A DNA stretch of 12,998 bases, taken from NCBI GenBank assembly GCA_002305965.1, contig DBRM01000071.1:6029-19026 (forward strand), in the 5' to 3' direction. The notes below the pieces were generated by a model that saw only the letters and a list, made by a program, of their open reading frames with translations, had not been told where the DNA came from and did not search any database. This DNA is from Syntrophomonas sp. UBA1368 (GTDB lineage: Bacteria; Bacillota; Syntrophomonadia; Syntrophomonadales; Syntrophomonadaceae). Positions 1 to 7,133 of the stretch are shown here, one piece after another. Made by a program: the position numbers and the translations under genes. Within the stretch, counting starts at the first letter, position 1. Each line of letters starts with the position of its first letter.

Positions 1-137
1 ATGATGATAGCTGCGATTACAGCCAATGCTCCTTTATCGGTCAGGCGCATCCGGTCTAAAACCCGATGTGCCACTCCAAAATAAATCAGTATGGAAATAA
101 CGATAAGGGCAATCAAACCAAAGGGGAAATTGGTCAT
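1..137 (-). CDS. N-terminus of a membrane protein, DUF1614-like (cut by window start)
   Basis: Only the first 45 codons are in the window; the gene continues beyond position 1. The start is the ATG at 135-137, preceded on the minus strand by GGAAGGAATTTGT, a good ribosome binding site about seven bases away. The peptide opens MTNFPFG, continues with one hydrophobic helix (about residues 7-22, LIALIVISILIYFGVAHRV) and then a basic LDRMRLTDKGALAV stretch and the beginning of a second helix. The LRLTDKxAL pattern after the first helix resembles DUF1614 membrane proteins of Clostridia as I remember them; the family call is tentative and no function is known. It follows the fni terminator on the same strand, so it is probably a separate transcription unit. 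No convincing -35/-10 pair was found in 138-200. Confidence 0.6.
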   Translation of the reverse strand, partial: MTNFPFGLIALIVISILIYFGVAHRVLDRMRLTDKGALAVIAAII

Positions 138-200
138 ACAAATTCCTTCCTTTCTTTTTGGTGTTTTGATTATCTTGCCCACTCAAAAAAAGAATATGTA

Positions 201-229
201 AAACACAAAAGCCACCTTATCGGTGGCTT
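201..229 (-). terminator. Rho-independent terminator after fni
   Basis: Read on the minus strand, AAGCCACC, a five-base loop GATAA and GGTGGCTT form an 8-bp stem, followed by TTTTGTGTTTT. It lies about 40 bases after the fni stop codon and ends the mobA-fni unit. The U-tract is interrupted by two G residues, but the stem is strong. Confidence 0.85.
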
Positions 230-268
230 CATTTCTTCATAAAATACCTTTTTTATTGATCTTGAAAA

Positions 269-1321
269 TCACTGTTTCTTATTTATCCAGATACCGGGAT
301 CAATACCCCTGGCTCGCAGCCATTCAGCAGTTTGTCCTAAAATGATCAAAGGCTGGGCTGCCAGTTCCTTGAGGTTCCTCGACCCGGTCATGAGGGCAGC
401 GGCTTTAAGGCTATATAAAAAACGGTTTAAAAAGAAGTCGACGCCTTCTTTGCCTTCAAGCATGTATTTTTTTAAAAGCGGGGCAGCCATACCAATCATA
501 TCAGCTCCCATAGCCAATGCTTTGGCGGCATCTAAAGCGCTTCTTATGCCTCCCGAGGCAATGATCCGGGCGGGTAACTGCAATGCCGCGATTTCCCCCA
601 GACTCCAGGCCGTCGGTATGCCCCAGCCATTAAATTCATCCTCCAAATTCCCGCTGCGGTGATTTTCAATGGCAATAAAATTCGTTCCTCCCTGACCGCC
701 GTTATCAAATATGCGCACACCGCAGTCAAATAATTTTTCTGCTGTTTCCCGTGAGAATCCAAAACCTACTTCTTTGGCAATGATAGGGACTGGAGTATTA
801 TCCACGATCGCTTTAACATTAGCCAATATATTTTTGAAATTTCGTTCCCCTTCCCTCATGGCAATTTCCTGAGGAACATTGAAGTGAAGCTGCAAAGCAT
901 CTGCTTTGATCATTTCCACTGCTTGAAATGCTTTATCAGGTGATTCATTGGCACCAATATTAGCAAAGATCAGGCCATCGGGATTCTTCTCCCGGACAAT
1001 GGCAAAGGAAGGGCTTAATGATGGTTGTTCAAAGGCAATGTTAAGCGAACCTACTGCCATAGGTATGTTATATTTATGGGCCAGGCCAGCCAGGCATGAA
1101 TTGATGCTGAAAGCAGCGTCAGTGCCTCCGGTTATTGCATTGATCACTAATGGCCAGGAGATTCGTTTTTCAAGAAAGGTAAGACTCAAGTCAATTTCGT
1201 CAATATTTAACTCCGGTACAGAGTTATGCAGCAGAAAAATATCAGCGAATCCATTTCCAGACGGTCCATCGGCATTTTTAACAGAAATATCTATATGCTC
1301 ATCTTTACGGGCTTCTCTAAT
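269..1321 (-). CDS. fni: Type 2 isopentenyl-diphosphate delta-isomerase (FMN-dependent), ATT start
   Basis: Interconverts isopentenyl and dimethylallyl diphosphate in the cytoplasm using reduced FMN; it is the flavin enzyme unrelated to the type 1 isomerase. The 350-residue product matches the usual length of about 350 (Bacillus subtilis Fni is 349). Visible motifs are the substrate-binding RKDEH at residues 5-9, NAITGG at 61-66, GSLNIA at 91-96 (many relatives have GSQ), the QLHFNVPQE active-site segment at 144-152, GGQGGTNF at 208-215 and the FMN-phosphate loop ASGGIR at 255-260. The only ATG/GTG/TTG available is a TTG at codon 45, which would remove RKDEH. Upstream of it the frame stays open to a TGA at 1346-1348, and the sole start that fits the family is ATT at 1319-1321, eight bases after AGGGAGG. 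The gene overlaps the mobA 3' end by 31 bases, so it is probably translated by coupling. Isomerase identity is secure; the ATT start is an inference. Confidence 0.93.
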   Translation of the reverse strand: MREARKDEHIDISVKNADGPSGNGFADIFLLHNSVPELNIDEIDLSLTFLEKRISWPLVINAITGGTDAAFSINSCLAGLAHKYNIPMAVGSLNIAFEQPSLSPSFAIVREKNPDGLIFANIGANESPDKAFQAVEMIKADALQLHFNVPQEIAMREGERNFKNILANVKAIVDNTPVPIIAKEVGFGFSRETAEKLFDCGVRIFDNGGQGGTNFIAIENHRSGNLEDEFNGWGIPTAWSLGEIAALQLPARIIASGGIRSALDAAKALAMGADMIGMAAPLLKKYMLEGKEGVDFFLNRFLYSLKAAALMTGSRNLKELAAQPLIILGQTAEWLRARGIDPGIWINKKQ

Positions 1322-1914
1322 AAGTCTACCCTCCCTGCGATCATGTCAGCCTTTTGTAAAGCATCCTGATCATTTATATTTAAAAACAACTCGTCTAAAT
1401 TACCAAAACAAGCCAGTTCTTCTTCTTCGATGATTAATGCATTCAATTCCTCAAATAATCTGGTTAGTTTTAAACGGTCTGTTTCCAGATTATACTTTAA
1501 GCGAGGCAGGCATTTTTTACTGTAAACTGCTGACATTGGCTGCAGATAACCTTTAATTCTCGGAACTACGCTGTCCTTGTCTCCCAGTTTCTCCAGCATA
1601 TACTCGGCAATACGCATATCTACAAAGGGCATGTCGCAGCCTAAAATAAAGACTTGCTCATAGGCCGCATAGCTTAAAGCTGCATGCATGCCTCCAACGG
1701 GGCCTTTGCCGGGATAAATATCTTCATAGACCTTATAGCCGAGGTTTTCAAACAGTTCCGGTTCATTGCTGATAATAATAATTTCTTCAAACACAGGGGT
1801 AAACTTATCAATAATGATGTTAATGATCGGTTTGCCATTGATTTTGGCAAAGGCTTTATTAAATTTCATTCGGCTGCTTTTGCCCCCGGCATTTATCACT
1901 CCGCTTACCAGCAT
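1291..1914 (-). CDS. mobA: Molybdenum cofactor guanylyltransferase (MobA family)
   Basis: Transfers GMP from GTP to molybdopterin-Mo to make the guanine dinucleotide form of the cofactor (family knowledge). The 207-residue protein has the nucleotidyltransferase N-terminal loop INAGGKSSRM at residues 7-16 with NKAF at 19-22, a GPVGG loop at 71-75, the metal-binding CDMPF at 93-97 and FLNIND near the C-terminus. The usual ILAGG reads INAGG here and the usual RMG reads RMK. The start chosen is the ATG at 1912-1914, with AAGGGG five bases upstream. A longer reading to 1998 would translate straight through the upstream terminator and adds residues with no place in the family, so it was not used. 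The 3' end overlaps fni by 31 bases. No other cofactor gene is in view, so it could also be a related nucleotidyltransferase of unknown substrate, though MobA is most likely. Confidence 0.88.
   Translation of the reverse strand: MLVSGVINAGGKSSRMKFNKAFAKINGKPIINIIIDKFTPVFEEIIIISNEPELFENLGYKVYEDIYPGKGPVGGMHAALSYAAYEQVFILGCDMPFVDMRIAEYMLEKLGDKDSVVPRIKGYLQPMSAVYSKKCLPRLKYNLETDRLKLTRLFEELNALIIEEEELACFGNLDELFLNINDQDALQKADMIAGRVDLLEKPVKMSI
1319..1336 (-). promoter_or_regulatory. Ribosome binding site and ATT start codon of fni
   Basis: On the minus strand AGGGAGG (1330-1336) is followed by eight bases and then ATT (1319-1321). Codons between the upstream in-frame stop at 1346-1348 and this ATT read CAT GAT CGC AGG GAG GGT AGA CTT, with no usual start. 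ATT starts are known in Escherichia coli infC and pcnB, where they make translation sensitive to initiation factor IF3. The site lies inside the last codons of mobA. Confidence 0.65.
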
Positions 1915-1940
1915 AAAATCCCCTTCATTCACAGTCCCCC

Positions 1941-1970
1941 CATATATCAACGGGAAAAAAAGGCTGCCAA
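1941..1970 (-). promoter_or_regulatory. Candidate promoter for mobA-fni, overlapping a terminator
   Basis: On the minus strand TTGGCA (1965-1970, five of six to TTGACA) is followed by 18 bases and TATATG (1941-1946, four of six to TATAAT). Transcription would start roughly 20 bases before the mobA ATG. The -35 box lies inside the stem of the terminator at 1955-1979. Found by eye only. Confidence 0.4.
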
Positions 1971-1979
1971 CGGCAGCCT
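1955..1979 (-). terminator. Rho-independent terminator after the FmdB-type gene
   Basis: On the minus strand AGGCTGCC, loop GTT and GGCAGCCT form a compact GC-rich stem of 7-8 bp followed by seven T residues. It lies 16 bases after the stop of the FmdB-type gene and before mobA, so it ends the cmk-plsC-ispH/S1-fmdB unit. Confidence 0.92.
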
Positions 1980-1994
1980 CGGTTTCTACATCCC

Positions 1995-2198
1995 TCAACC
2001 CTTTGTTCTGGCTGCACAGTCAATGCAGCTGCTGTTGCTGCCAGAAGCTTTACTGCGGCCAGTACTAAAAAGTGATAATAATTGCTTGACATTAACTGAA
2101 CCGCATGCAGGACATCGTACTTGATCCTTGTCAGCGTTAGATATTAACAAATTAAATTCATATTGACATTCCTTACAGGCAAATTCAAATATAGGCAT
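1995..2198 (-). CDS. FmdB-family small zinc-ribbon protein
   Basis: A 67-residue protein opening MPIFEFACKECQYEF, the hallmark of the FmdB family of putative regulatory zinc ribbons. Cysteines C8 and C11 pair with C29 and C32 (CPACGS) to form the metal site, and a further CxxC occurs at C58-C61 after a Ser/Gly-rich tail; such extra cysteines near the C-terminus are common in the family. The biochemical role is not established; the name comes from a gene near formamidase, and regulation by nucleic-acid binding is only a proposal. The ATG at 2196-2198 is preceded by AGAGGTGA. It begins 18 bases after the ispH-S1 stop and is followed by a strong terminator, so it is the last gene of that unit. 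Family call is secure; function is unknown. Confidence 0.88.
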   Translation of the reverse strand: MPIFEFACKECQYEFNLLISNADKDQVRCPACGSVNVKQLLSLFSTGRSKASGSNSSCIDCAARTKG

Positions 2199-2216
2199 GT
2201 CTCACCTCTGGAGTGC

Positions 2217-4418
2217 TTATTCGGTTGCAGTGACATCATCGGGGGCAGCAAGTTCTTCCGCTTCCTCCGGCTCAGTAATCTCTGCAACTTCTTCTGTATC
2301 ATTTATTTCAGCAACTTCCGGTTCAACTGGTTCGTCAGACGGTGTCTCTGATTGTTCCTGCTTCTGCATATATGCTTCAACTTCTTCTGCATCAACATCA
2401 TCCTGTGCTTCTTTGATGGACAGGCTGATTCTTTTTTGTTCACTGTCAATGCTTAAAACTTTTACATTGACCTCCTGATCCACTTTTACCACGTTTTCCG
2501 GTTTATCCACCCGGAAGTTGGCAAGCTGCGAAATGTGCACCAGACCGTCAACGCCCGGTTCAACTTCAACAAAAGCACCAAATGATGCGATCCTCACCAC
2601 TTTGCCCTGGATAATATCACCTTCATGATATTTTTCCACTACTATTTCCCAGGGGCTTTTCATGAGTTTCTTACGGCTTAAGGATACCCGTTCCTTTTCC
2701 CGGTCGACTCCCAAGACGTAAACTTCGATTTCTTCTCCTTCTTGCAATACATCAGAAGGATGAGGAATTCTCTTATAATCCAATTCGGATATATGCAGCA
2801 GTCCTTCATAACCGCCCAGATCCAAAAATGCTCCGTAATCGATAATTCTTTTTACTTTTCCGGTACGGATCTGTCCGGGTTCTATGCTGTTCCAAAAGGC
2901 TTCTTTCCTTCTGGCTTTCTCTTCGCTAGCCAGTTCTTTCCTGGAAACAACCACCTGTGAACCCCGGCGTTTATTACGGTTAAATTCAATAATCTTAAAT
3001 TCCATTTCCCGGCCGATATATTCGTCCAGGTTCTTTACAAAACCGTCGCCAATATGAGAGGCAGGGAGGAAGCTGGTTATACCGATATCAACTAACAAAC
3101 CGCCTTTTACACTGCCAATGACTTTTCCGGGAACAGTCAGACCTTCGTTGAAACTGACCTCCAGTTTATCCATAGCCCGTTTGTTGTCGACTTTCTTCTT
3201 GGACAGCAGAATGTTGCCGTCATCGTCCCATTTCAATACCAGTACTTCTATTTCGTCGCCGACCTGTACAACTTCTTTAGCCGAGCTGACTTCCTGGGTG
3301 GATATTTCCCTCAGTGGAATTAATCCTTCTGATTTCCCGCCAACATCGACCATTACTTCGTCGTCTTTTACCTGAACAACAGTACCTTTTATCACATCTC
3401 CTTTACCGGGAGAAGCAATGTCTGCCATTTCAGCCTCCATGGTGGCGAAAGATTCCTCATTGTTTTGAACCCCCTGGTTCTCCATGGCCTCGGGTTGCAG
3501 GGCATTCGGGTTTTCATTCTCCTGATTTTGCTGAATCTCCTGTTCTTCCATTGCCTGGTTCAGTCCCTGGTTCTCCTTTTCCTCGTACGCCGTCATCCTA
3601 TCCAATACCTCCTTAATAATCCAGTCCGGTGTGGAAGCCCCTGCAGTAATACCTGCATTGGATACTCCCTCAAACCATTCAGGTTCGATATCATCAGCTT
3701 TCTCGATCTGAATAGTTTTTGTGCCGGTACTTAAACACTCTTTGGTAAGAGTGGCAGTATTTGAACTTTGTTTATCGCCAATAACCAGCATCAAATCGAC
3801 CTGGCGGCAAACTTCAACGGTCTGTTCCACTCTTGTTCTGGTAGCAGAGCAAATCGTATTAAAAATTCGTATTTCTTCTGCTTTTGTCAGTAGTGCCTGC
3901 GCTATCTCATAAAATTTATTTTCATCCTTGGTGGTTTGAGACACAAGGGCAATTTTGTGTCGTTTATCAATATTTTCAACCTGTTGGAGCTGATTTATTA
4001 CTGTTGCTTTATTATCACACCAACCAAGAATTCCTATTACTTCAGGATGATTTATATCCCCGTATATATAGATTTCATATTGTTCCTGCAGCAAAGATTG
4101 TACTATTTTATGCACTTTGCTGACCAGGGGACAGGTGGCATCAACTATTTTGCAGCCTTTGCTTTCTGCTGCCTTTATTATATCGGAACTTACGCCGTGT
4201 GACCTTATAATAATACCACTATTTTCTTCCGTGATTTGTTCCAAGTTATCGACCGGATTGATTCCTTTGGCTTTCAAGTGATCAATTACGGCATTATTAT
4301 GGACCAGCGGTCCTAAACTGTACCAGATACCAGATTCATCAGCATTGTTTTCAGCCAATTTAAGTGCTCTTTTCACCCCTGCACAAAATCCGGCATTTTT
4401 GACAATATGAATCTGCAA
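2217..4418 (-). CDS. ispH: Fusion of IspH (HMBPP reductase) and ribosomal protein S1-type RNA-binding repeats
   Basis: The N-terminal part (residues 1 to about 280) is 4-hydroxy-3-methylbut-2-enyl diphosphate reductase, the last step of the MEP pathway, giving IPP and DMAPP. The iron-sulfur cysteines are C12 (GFCAGV), C96 (DATCPL) and C190 (NTICSAT); H40, H74 (RSHGV), H124 and E126 (NHPEV), and the SSN substrate loop at 218-220 are all present. A linker at about 281-335, rich in Glu, Gln and Asn, leads to four S1 RNA-binding repeats at about 337-410, 424-494, 512-584 and 598-669; the last two are closest to consensus (GAFLDLG, GAFVEVE). The C-terminus is an acidic tail of about 60 residues. 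IspH-S1 fusions are known in Clostridia. The start chosen is TTG at 4416-4418, giving MQIHIVKNAGFCAGV, which matches the family; an ATG at 4478 would add 20 residues and has no ribosome binding site. The 733-residue protein sits between plsC and the FmdB-type gene. Confidence 0.93.
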   Translation of the reverse strand: MQIHIVKNAGFCAGVKRALKLAENNADESGIWYSLGPLVHNNAVIDHLKAKGINPVDNLEQITEENSGIIIRSHGVSSDIIKAAESKGCKIVDATCPLVSKVHKIVQSLLQEQYEIYIYGDINHPEVIGILGWCDNKATVINQLQQVENIDKRHKIALVSQTTKDENKFYEIAQALLTKAEEIRIFNTICSATRTRVEQTVEVCRQVDLMLVIGDKQSSNTATLTKECLSTGTKTIQIEKADDIEPEWFEGVSNAGITAGASTPDWIIKEVLDRMTAYEEKENQGLNQAMEEQEIQQNQENENPNALQPEAMENQGVQNNEESFATMEAEMADIASPGKGDVIKGTVVQVKDDEVMVDVGGKSEGLIPLREISTQEVSSAKEVVQVGDEIEVLVLKWDDDGNILLSKKKVDNKRAMDKLEVSFNEGLTVPGKVIGSVKGGLLVDIGITSFLPASHIGDGFVKNLDEYIGREMEFKIIEFNRNKRRGSQVVVSRKELASEEKARRKEAFWNSIEPGQIRTGKVKRIIDYGAFLDLGGYEGLLHISELDYKRIPHPSDVLQEGEEIEVYVLGVDREKERVSLSRKKLMKSPWEIVVEKYHEGDIIQGKVVRIASFGAFVEVEPGVDGLVHISQLANFRVDKPENVVKVDQEVNVKVLSIDSEQKRISLSIKEAQDDVDAEEVEAYMQKQEQSETPSDEPVEPEVAEINDTEEVAEITEPEEAEELAAPDDVTATE

Positions 4419-4428
4419 ATTGTCACCT
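4416..4428 (-). promoter_or_regulatory. Ribosome binding site and TTG start of ispH-S1
   Basis: On the minus strand AGGTGA (4423-4428) precedes TTG (4416-4418) by four bases. The resulting N-terminus MQIHIVKNAGFC aligns with IspH proteins without extra residues. The in-frame ATG at 4476-4478, which overlaps the plsC stop region, has nothing resembling a ribosome binding site upstream. Confidence 0.65.
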
Positions 4429-4468
4429 GCTTCATTGTAATAATTCGTATTTACGAACCTAAATCCTT

Positions 4469-5053
4469 CTATTTGCATCGAAGTATATTAATTTCATCTG
4501 CGATTTGTTGACTAAATTCATCTAACTTTTTGCTGTTGATTCTGGTTTCATTTTCATTATAATATTTTATCGGCTGGCCAAATACAACCTTTACTGTACG
4601 AAAAGGCAAAAAGTGCTTGGTGCCTATACAAGCCACCGGGATTACTGAGGTGCCGGTTTTCATGGAAATCAATGCCGTGCCGGTTTGAGCTTCCACTTCA
4701 GTACCTTCGCTCTTTCTGGTTCCCTCCGGAAAAATGCCTAAAATCTCACCTTTTTCCAAAATGGCGATCGCTGTTTTTATCGCTTTTAAATCCGCCGACC
4801 CTCGCTTAACAGGAAAAGCATTGATGGCCGACATAAACTTGCCAAATAACCGGTTACGAAAGAATTCTTCCTTGGCCATAAAGTGGATCGGCCGCTTGAT
4901 GAGCACCGCTATCACAATAGGATCGTAAAAGCTCAAATGATTGGCGGCTATGATTTGGGCACCCTCTTCGGGTACATTATGTAATCCTTCGTGTTTTATC
5001 CCTAGGAAAAAGAACAAGATTCTGGCGATTGCTCTGACAAAATTATAAACCAT
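4469..5053 (-). CDS. plsC: 1-acyl-sn-glycerol-3-phosphate acyltransferase
   Basis: Adds the second acyl chain to lysophosphatidic acid to form phosphatidic acid at the cytoplasmic membrane. The 194-residue protein has the acyltransferase motif NHLSFYD (H39 and D44, the HX4D catalytic pair), the phosphate-binding FPEGTR at residues 108-113, and a VIPV segment at 137-140 typical of motif IV. A hydrophobic stretch near residues 4-18 (NFVRAIARILFFFLG) probably anchors it to the membrane. The ATG is one base after the cmk stop, with AGGGGG in the cmk end as ribosome binding site, so the two are translationally linked. At 194 residues it is a compact member of the family, consistent with other Clostridia. 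Other acyltransferases share these motifs, but the operon context favours PlsC. Confidence 0.9.
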   Translation of the reverse strand: MVYNFVRAIARILFFFLGIKHEGLHNVPEEGAQIIAANHLSFYDPIVIAVLIKRPIHFMAKEEFFRNRLFGKFMSAINAFPVKRGSADLKAIKTAIAILEKGEILGIFPEGTRKSEGTEVEAQTGTALISMKTGTSVIPVACIGTKHFLPFRTVKVVFGQPIKYYNENETRINSKKLDEFSQQIADEINILRCK

Positions 5054-5054
5054 A

Positions 5055-5711
5055 TTATTCCCCCTGGATAACAGTTAACATTTTGGCAAGTGCTTCATCT
5101 GTTGTCAAATTGGTGGTATCAATAATGATCGAATCACGTAGTATTTTTAATGCACCTACCGGTCTTTGGGAATCGCTCCTATCCCTGCGGTTCAGATCAT
5201 CGCGGATCGATTCTGCTGTTACTGCATATCCCGCCTGTTTATATTCTTCCGTCCGCCTTCTTATACGCTCCTCCTCTGAAGCAGTAAGGAAAAATTTAAA
5301 ATCAGCATCCGGCAACACGATCTCACCAATATCACGCCCATCCATCACCACATTACTGGCTTCAGCCATTGCCTGCTGCTGCTTAACCATTATTTCCCTT
5401 ACCGATGGATAAGCAGCGATTTTCGATACCAGCGTACCGATTTGCGGTGAACGGATCTCACTGGTTATGTCTTGGTTATCACAAAATATTTTTTGGGTTT
5501 GGGAATTTATTTGGAAGTGTATTTCTGTTTTCTTCGCCAGTTCACAGACTGCTGATTCGAGATCTATGTCAATGTTTTCTTTTACAACTTTCCATGTAAC
5601 AGCCCGGTACATTGCTCCGGTATCAATATATATAAAACCCAGTTTTTGAGCCAGTGCTTTGGCCAAAGTGCTCTTTCCTGCACCAGCTGGTCCGTCAATC
5701 GCTATCTTCAT
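5055..5711 (-). CDS. cmk: Cytidylate kinase
   Basis: Phosphorylates CMP and dCMP with ATP in the cytoplasm, recycling cytidine nucleotides released among others by phospholipid synthesis. The 218-residue protein begins with the P-loop GPAGAGKST at residues 7-15, followed by DTGAMYRA at 30-37, the CMP-binding DGRDIG at 124-129, an Arg-rich lid (RIRRRTEEY near 149-157) and RRDRSDSQRP at 175-184, all typical of bacterial Cmk of normal length. The ATG at 5709-5711 follows AGGTGG at seven bases. It is the first gene of the cmk-plsC-ispH/S1-fmdB unit and has a candidate promoter just upstream. No clear terminator separates it from aroA, so read-through from the aro operon is possible. Confidence 0.96.
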   Translation of the reverse strand: MKIAIDGPAGAGKSTLAKALAQKLGFIYIDTGAMYRAVTWKVVKENIDIDLESAVCELAKKTEIHFQINSQTQKIFCDNQDITSEIRSPQIGTLVSKIAAYPSVREIMVKQQQAMAEASNVVMDGRDIGEIVLPDADFKFFLTASEEERIRRRTEEYKQAGYAVTAESIRDDLNRRDRSDSQRPVGALKILRDSIIIDTTNLTTDEALAKMLTVIQGE

Positions 5712-5740
5712 GAATTTACCACCTGATTTATTTCTATATT

Positions 5741-5768
5741 ATTCTATCACAATGCGATACTATGTGAA
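5741..5768 (-). promoter_or_regulatory. Candidate sigma-A promoter for cmk operon
   Basis: On the minus strand TTCACA (5763-5768, five of six to TTGACA), a 16-base spacer and TAGAAT (5741-5746, five of six to TATAAT) lie 30 bases upstream of the cmk start. The rest of the 122-base gap between aroA and cmk shows no clear terminator. Found by eye only. Confidence 0.55.
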
Positions 5769-5833
5769 ACCAGCCATTAAATTACAAAATAGTCCCCTTT
5801 ACCAGGTCATATGAAACACCGCTTCTGTGCTTT

Positions 5834-7123
5834 TTATCTCCCCAGAATCTGATCCAGCAGATCCCAGAACTCCGGAAAGGAAATATTCACTGCCTGGGCA
5901 TTGCGAATAGTGGTTTCCCCCTCACAAATCTGCGCAGCTACCGCCAGACTCATGGCAATACGATGATCACCCCGGCTGTTTACAATGCCTCCTTTTAAAA
6001 GTTCCCGGCTGCCTGTTACACTGAATCCGTCCGGATTTTCCTTGATCTCTACCCCTAAACCAGCAAGTTCCTCTACTATAGCTCTAATACGGTCAGTTTC
6101 TTTGACCCGTAATTCCTCTGCATTCTTTACCACGGAAGTACCTTGAGCAGCTGCCATTGCCACAGCCAGCACCGGCAATTCATCAATGAGGCGTGGTATC
6201 ATTTTCCCTTCGATGGTTATGTCTTTCAGGTCAGCACTTCTTACCAGGATATCAGCCACCACTTCTCCGCCGAAAACTCTTTGGTTTTCAATTTTAAAAC
6301 TGCCCCCCATCTCTTCCAGGACAGCCAGGACCCCATCCCGGGTCGGATTGATCCCAACATCCCTGATAAGAAGTTCCGAACCGGGCACAATGGAAGCCAG
6401 GACCAGGAAGAAGGCTGCCGAGGATATATCACCAGGTACTAAAAAATCCTGGGCTGCTAATTCCCGGCCAGGCACCAGTTTGATTTCCCCATCATCAATG
6501 GATAGATCCGCTCCCATTGCTGCCAGCATTCTTTCACTATGATCCCGGGTGGGAATTTTCTCCCTGATCAAAGTATCACCATTACCTGTAAGGCCGGCCA
6601 GTAAAATGGCTGATTTGACCTGGGCACTGGCAACGTCTGGTATATAGCTGATCCCTTTAAGAGACATCCCTTTGATGGCTAAAGGTGGATATCTATTCCC
6701 GGCTCGTCCGATTATTTCAGCCCCCATCAATTGAAGCGGTTCAATGACCCGGCTCATGGGCCTGCGGGAAAGGGAATCATCCCCGGCTAAAACGGTAAAG
6801 AAATTCTGCCCGGAAAGCAGCCCGCTTAAAAGCCGCATGGTTGTGCCTGAATTGCCGCAGTCCAGCACTGCTTCCGGCTCTTTAAGTCCGTTAAGTCCCT
6901 TTCCTTTTACCACCAAATAGTCATCCTGATGCTTAATATCTATTCCCAGCTGGGTCATACATCTAATAGTAGAATTTATATCTTCTGCCTGTAATATATT
7001 TCTGATCCGGCTTTCCCCCCGGGCCAAAGAAGCCAGGATCAAAGTACGGTGTGAAATCGATTTGTCAGCACTGACAATGATTTCTCCTTTTATGCTTTTA
7101 GCTTTATTAAGGGTAATATCCAT
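5834..7123 (-). CDS. aroA: 3-phosphoshikimate 1-carboxyvinyltransferase (EPSP synthase)
   Basis: Transfers the enolpyruvyl group of PEP to shikimate-3-phosphate, the sixth step to chorismate. The 429-residue protein has the usual length and motifs: K21-S22 and R26 in ADKSISHR, GNSGTTMRLL at 90-99, RRPM at 120-123, SAQVKSAILLAGL at 166-178, the catalytic Asp in LIDELP (D314), KETDRI at 341-346 and GDHRIA at 385-390. The GNSGTTxRLL segment is of the Bacillus-like kind and not the GNAGTAMRP of enteric enzymes, which may affect glyphosate response. The start is the ATG at 7121-7123, five bases after AAGGAGG; a longer in-frame reading to 7159 runs into tyrA and has no better site. It lies ten bases after tyrA as the last gene of the aro operon. 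Confidence 0.96.
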   Translation of the reverse strand: MDITLNKAKSIKGEIIVSADKSISHRTLILASLARGESRIRNILQAEDINSTIRCMTQLGIDIKHQDDYLVVKGKGLNGLKEPEAVLDCGNSGTTMRLLSGLLSGQNFFTVLAGDDSLSRRPMSRVIEPLQLMGAEIIGRAGNRYPPLAIKGMSLKGISYIPDVASAQVKSAILLAGLTGNGDTLIREKIPTRDHSERMLAAMGADLSIDDGEIKLVPGRELAAQDFLVPGDISSAAFFLVLASIVPGSELLIRDVGINPTRDGVLAVLEEMGGSFKIENQRVFGGEVVADILVRSADLKDITIEGKMIPRLIDELPVLAVAMAAAQGTSVVKNAEELRVKETDRIRAIVEELAGLGVEIKENPDGFSVTGSRELLKGGIVNSRGDHRIAMSLAVAAQICEGETTIRNAQAVNISFPEFWDLLDQILGR

Positions 7124-7133
7124 AGTTTCCTCC

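Noticed and set aside
269..1321. fni as a frameshifted or truncated pseudogene
   Set aside because: The whole 350-residue frame is open with all motifs; only the start codon is unusual, so a rare start explains it better than damage.
948..1433. Plus-strand ORF of 161 codons opposite fni and mobA
   Set aside because: It is antisense to two clearly recognised genes and has no family features.
1291..1998. Longer mobA reading frame starting at 1998
   Set aside because: It would translate through the terminator stem and T-tract, and the 28 extra residues do not belong to the MobA family; the ATG at 1914 has a good ribosome binding site.
5712..5833. Terminator between aroA and cmk
   Set aside because: Only short, weak pairings (such as CAC/GTG) and no T-tract on the minus strand were found.
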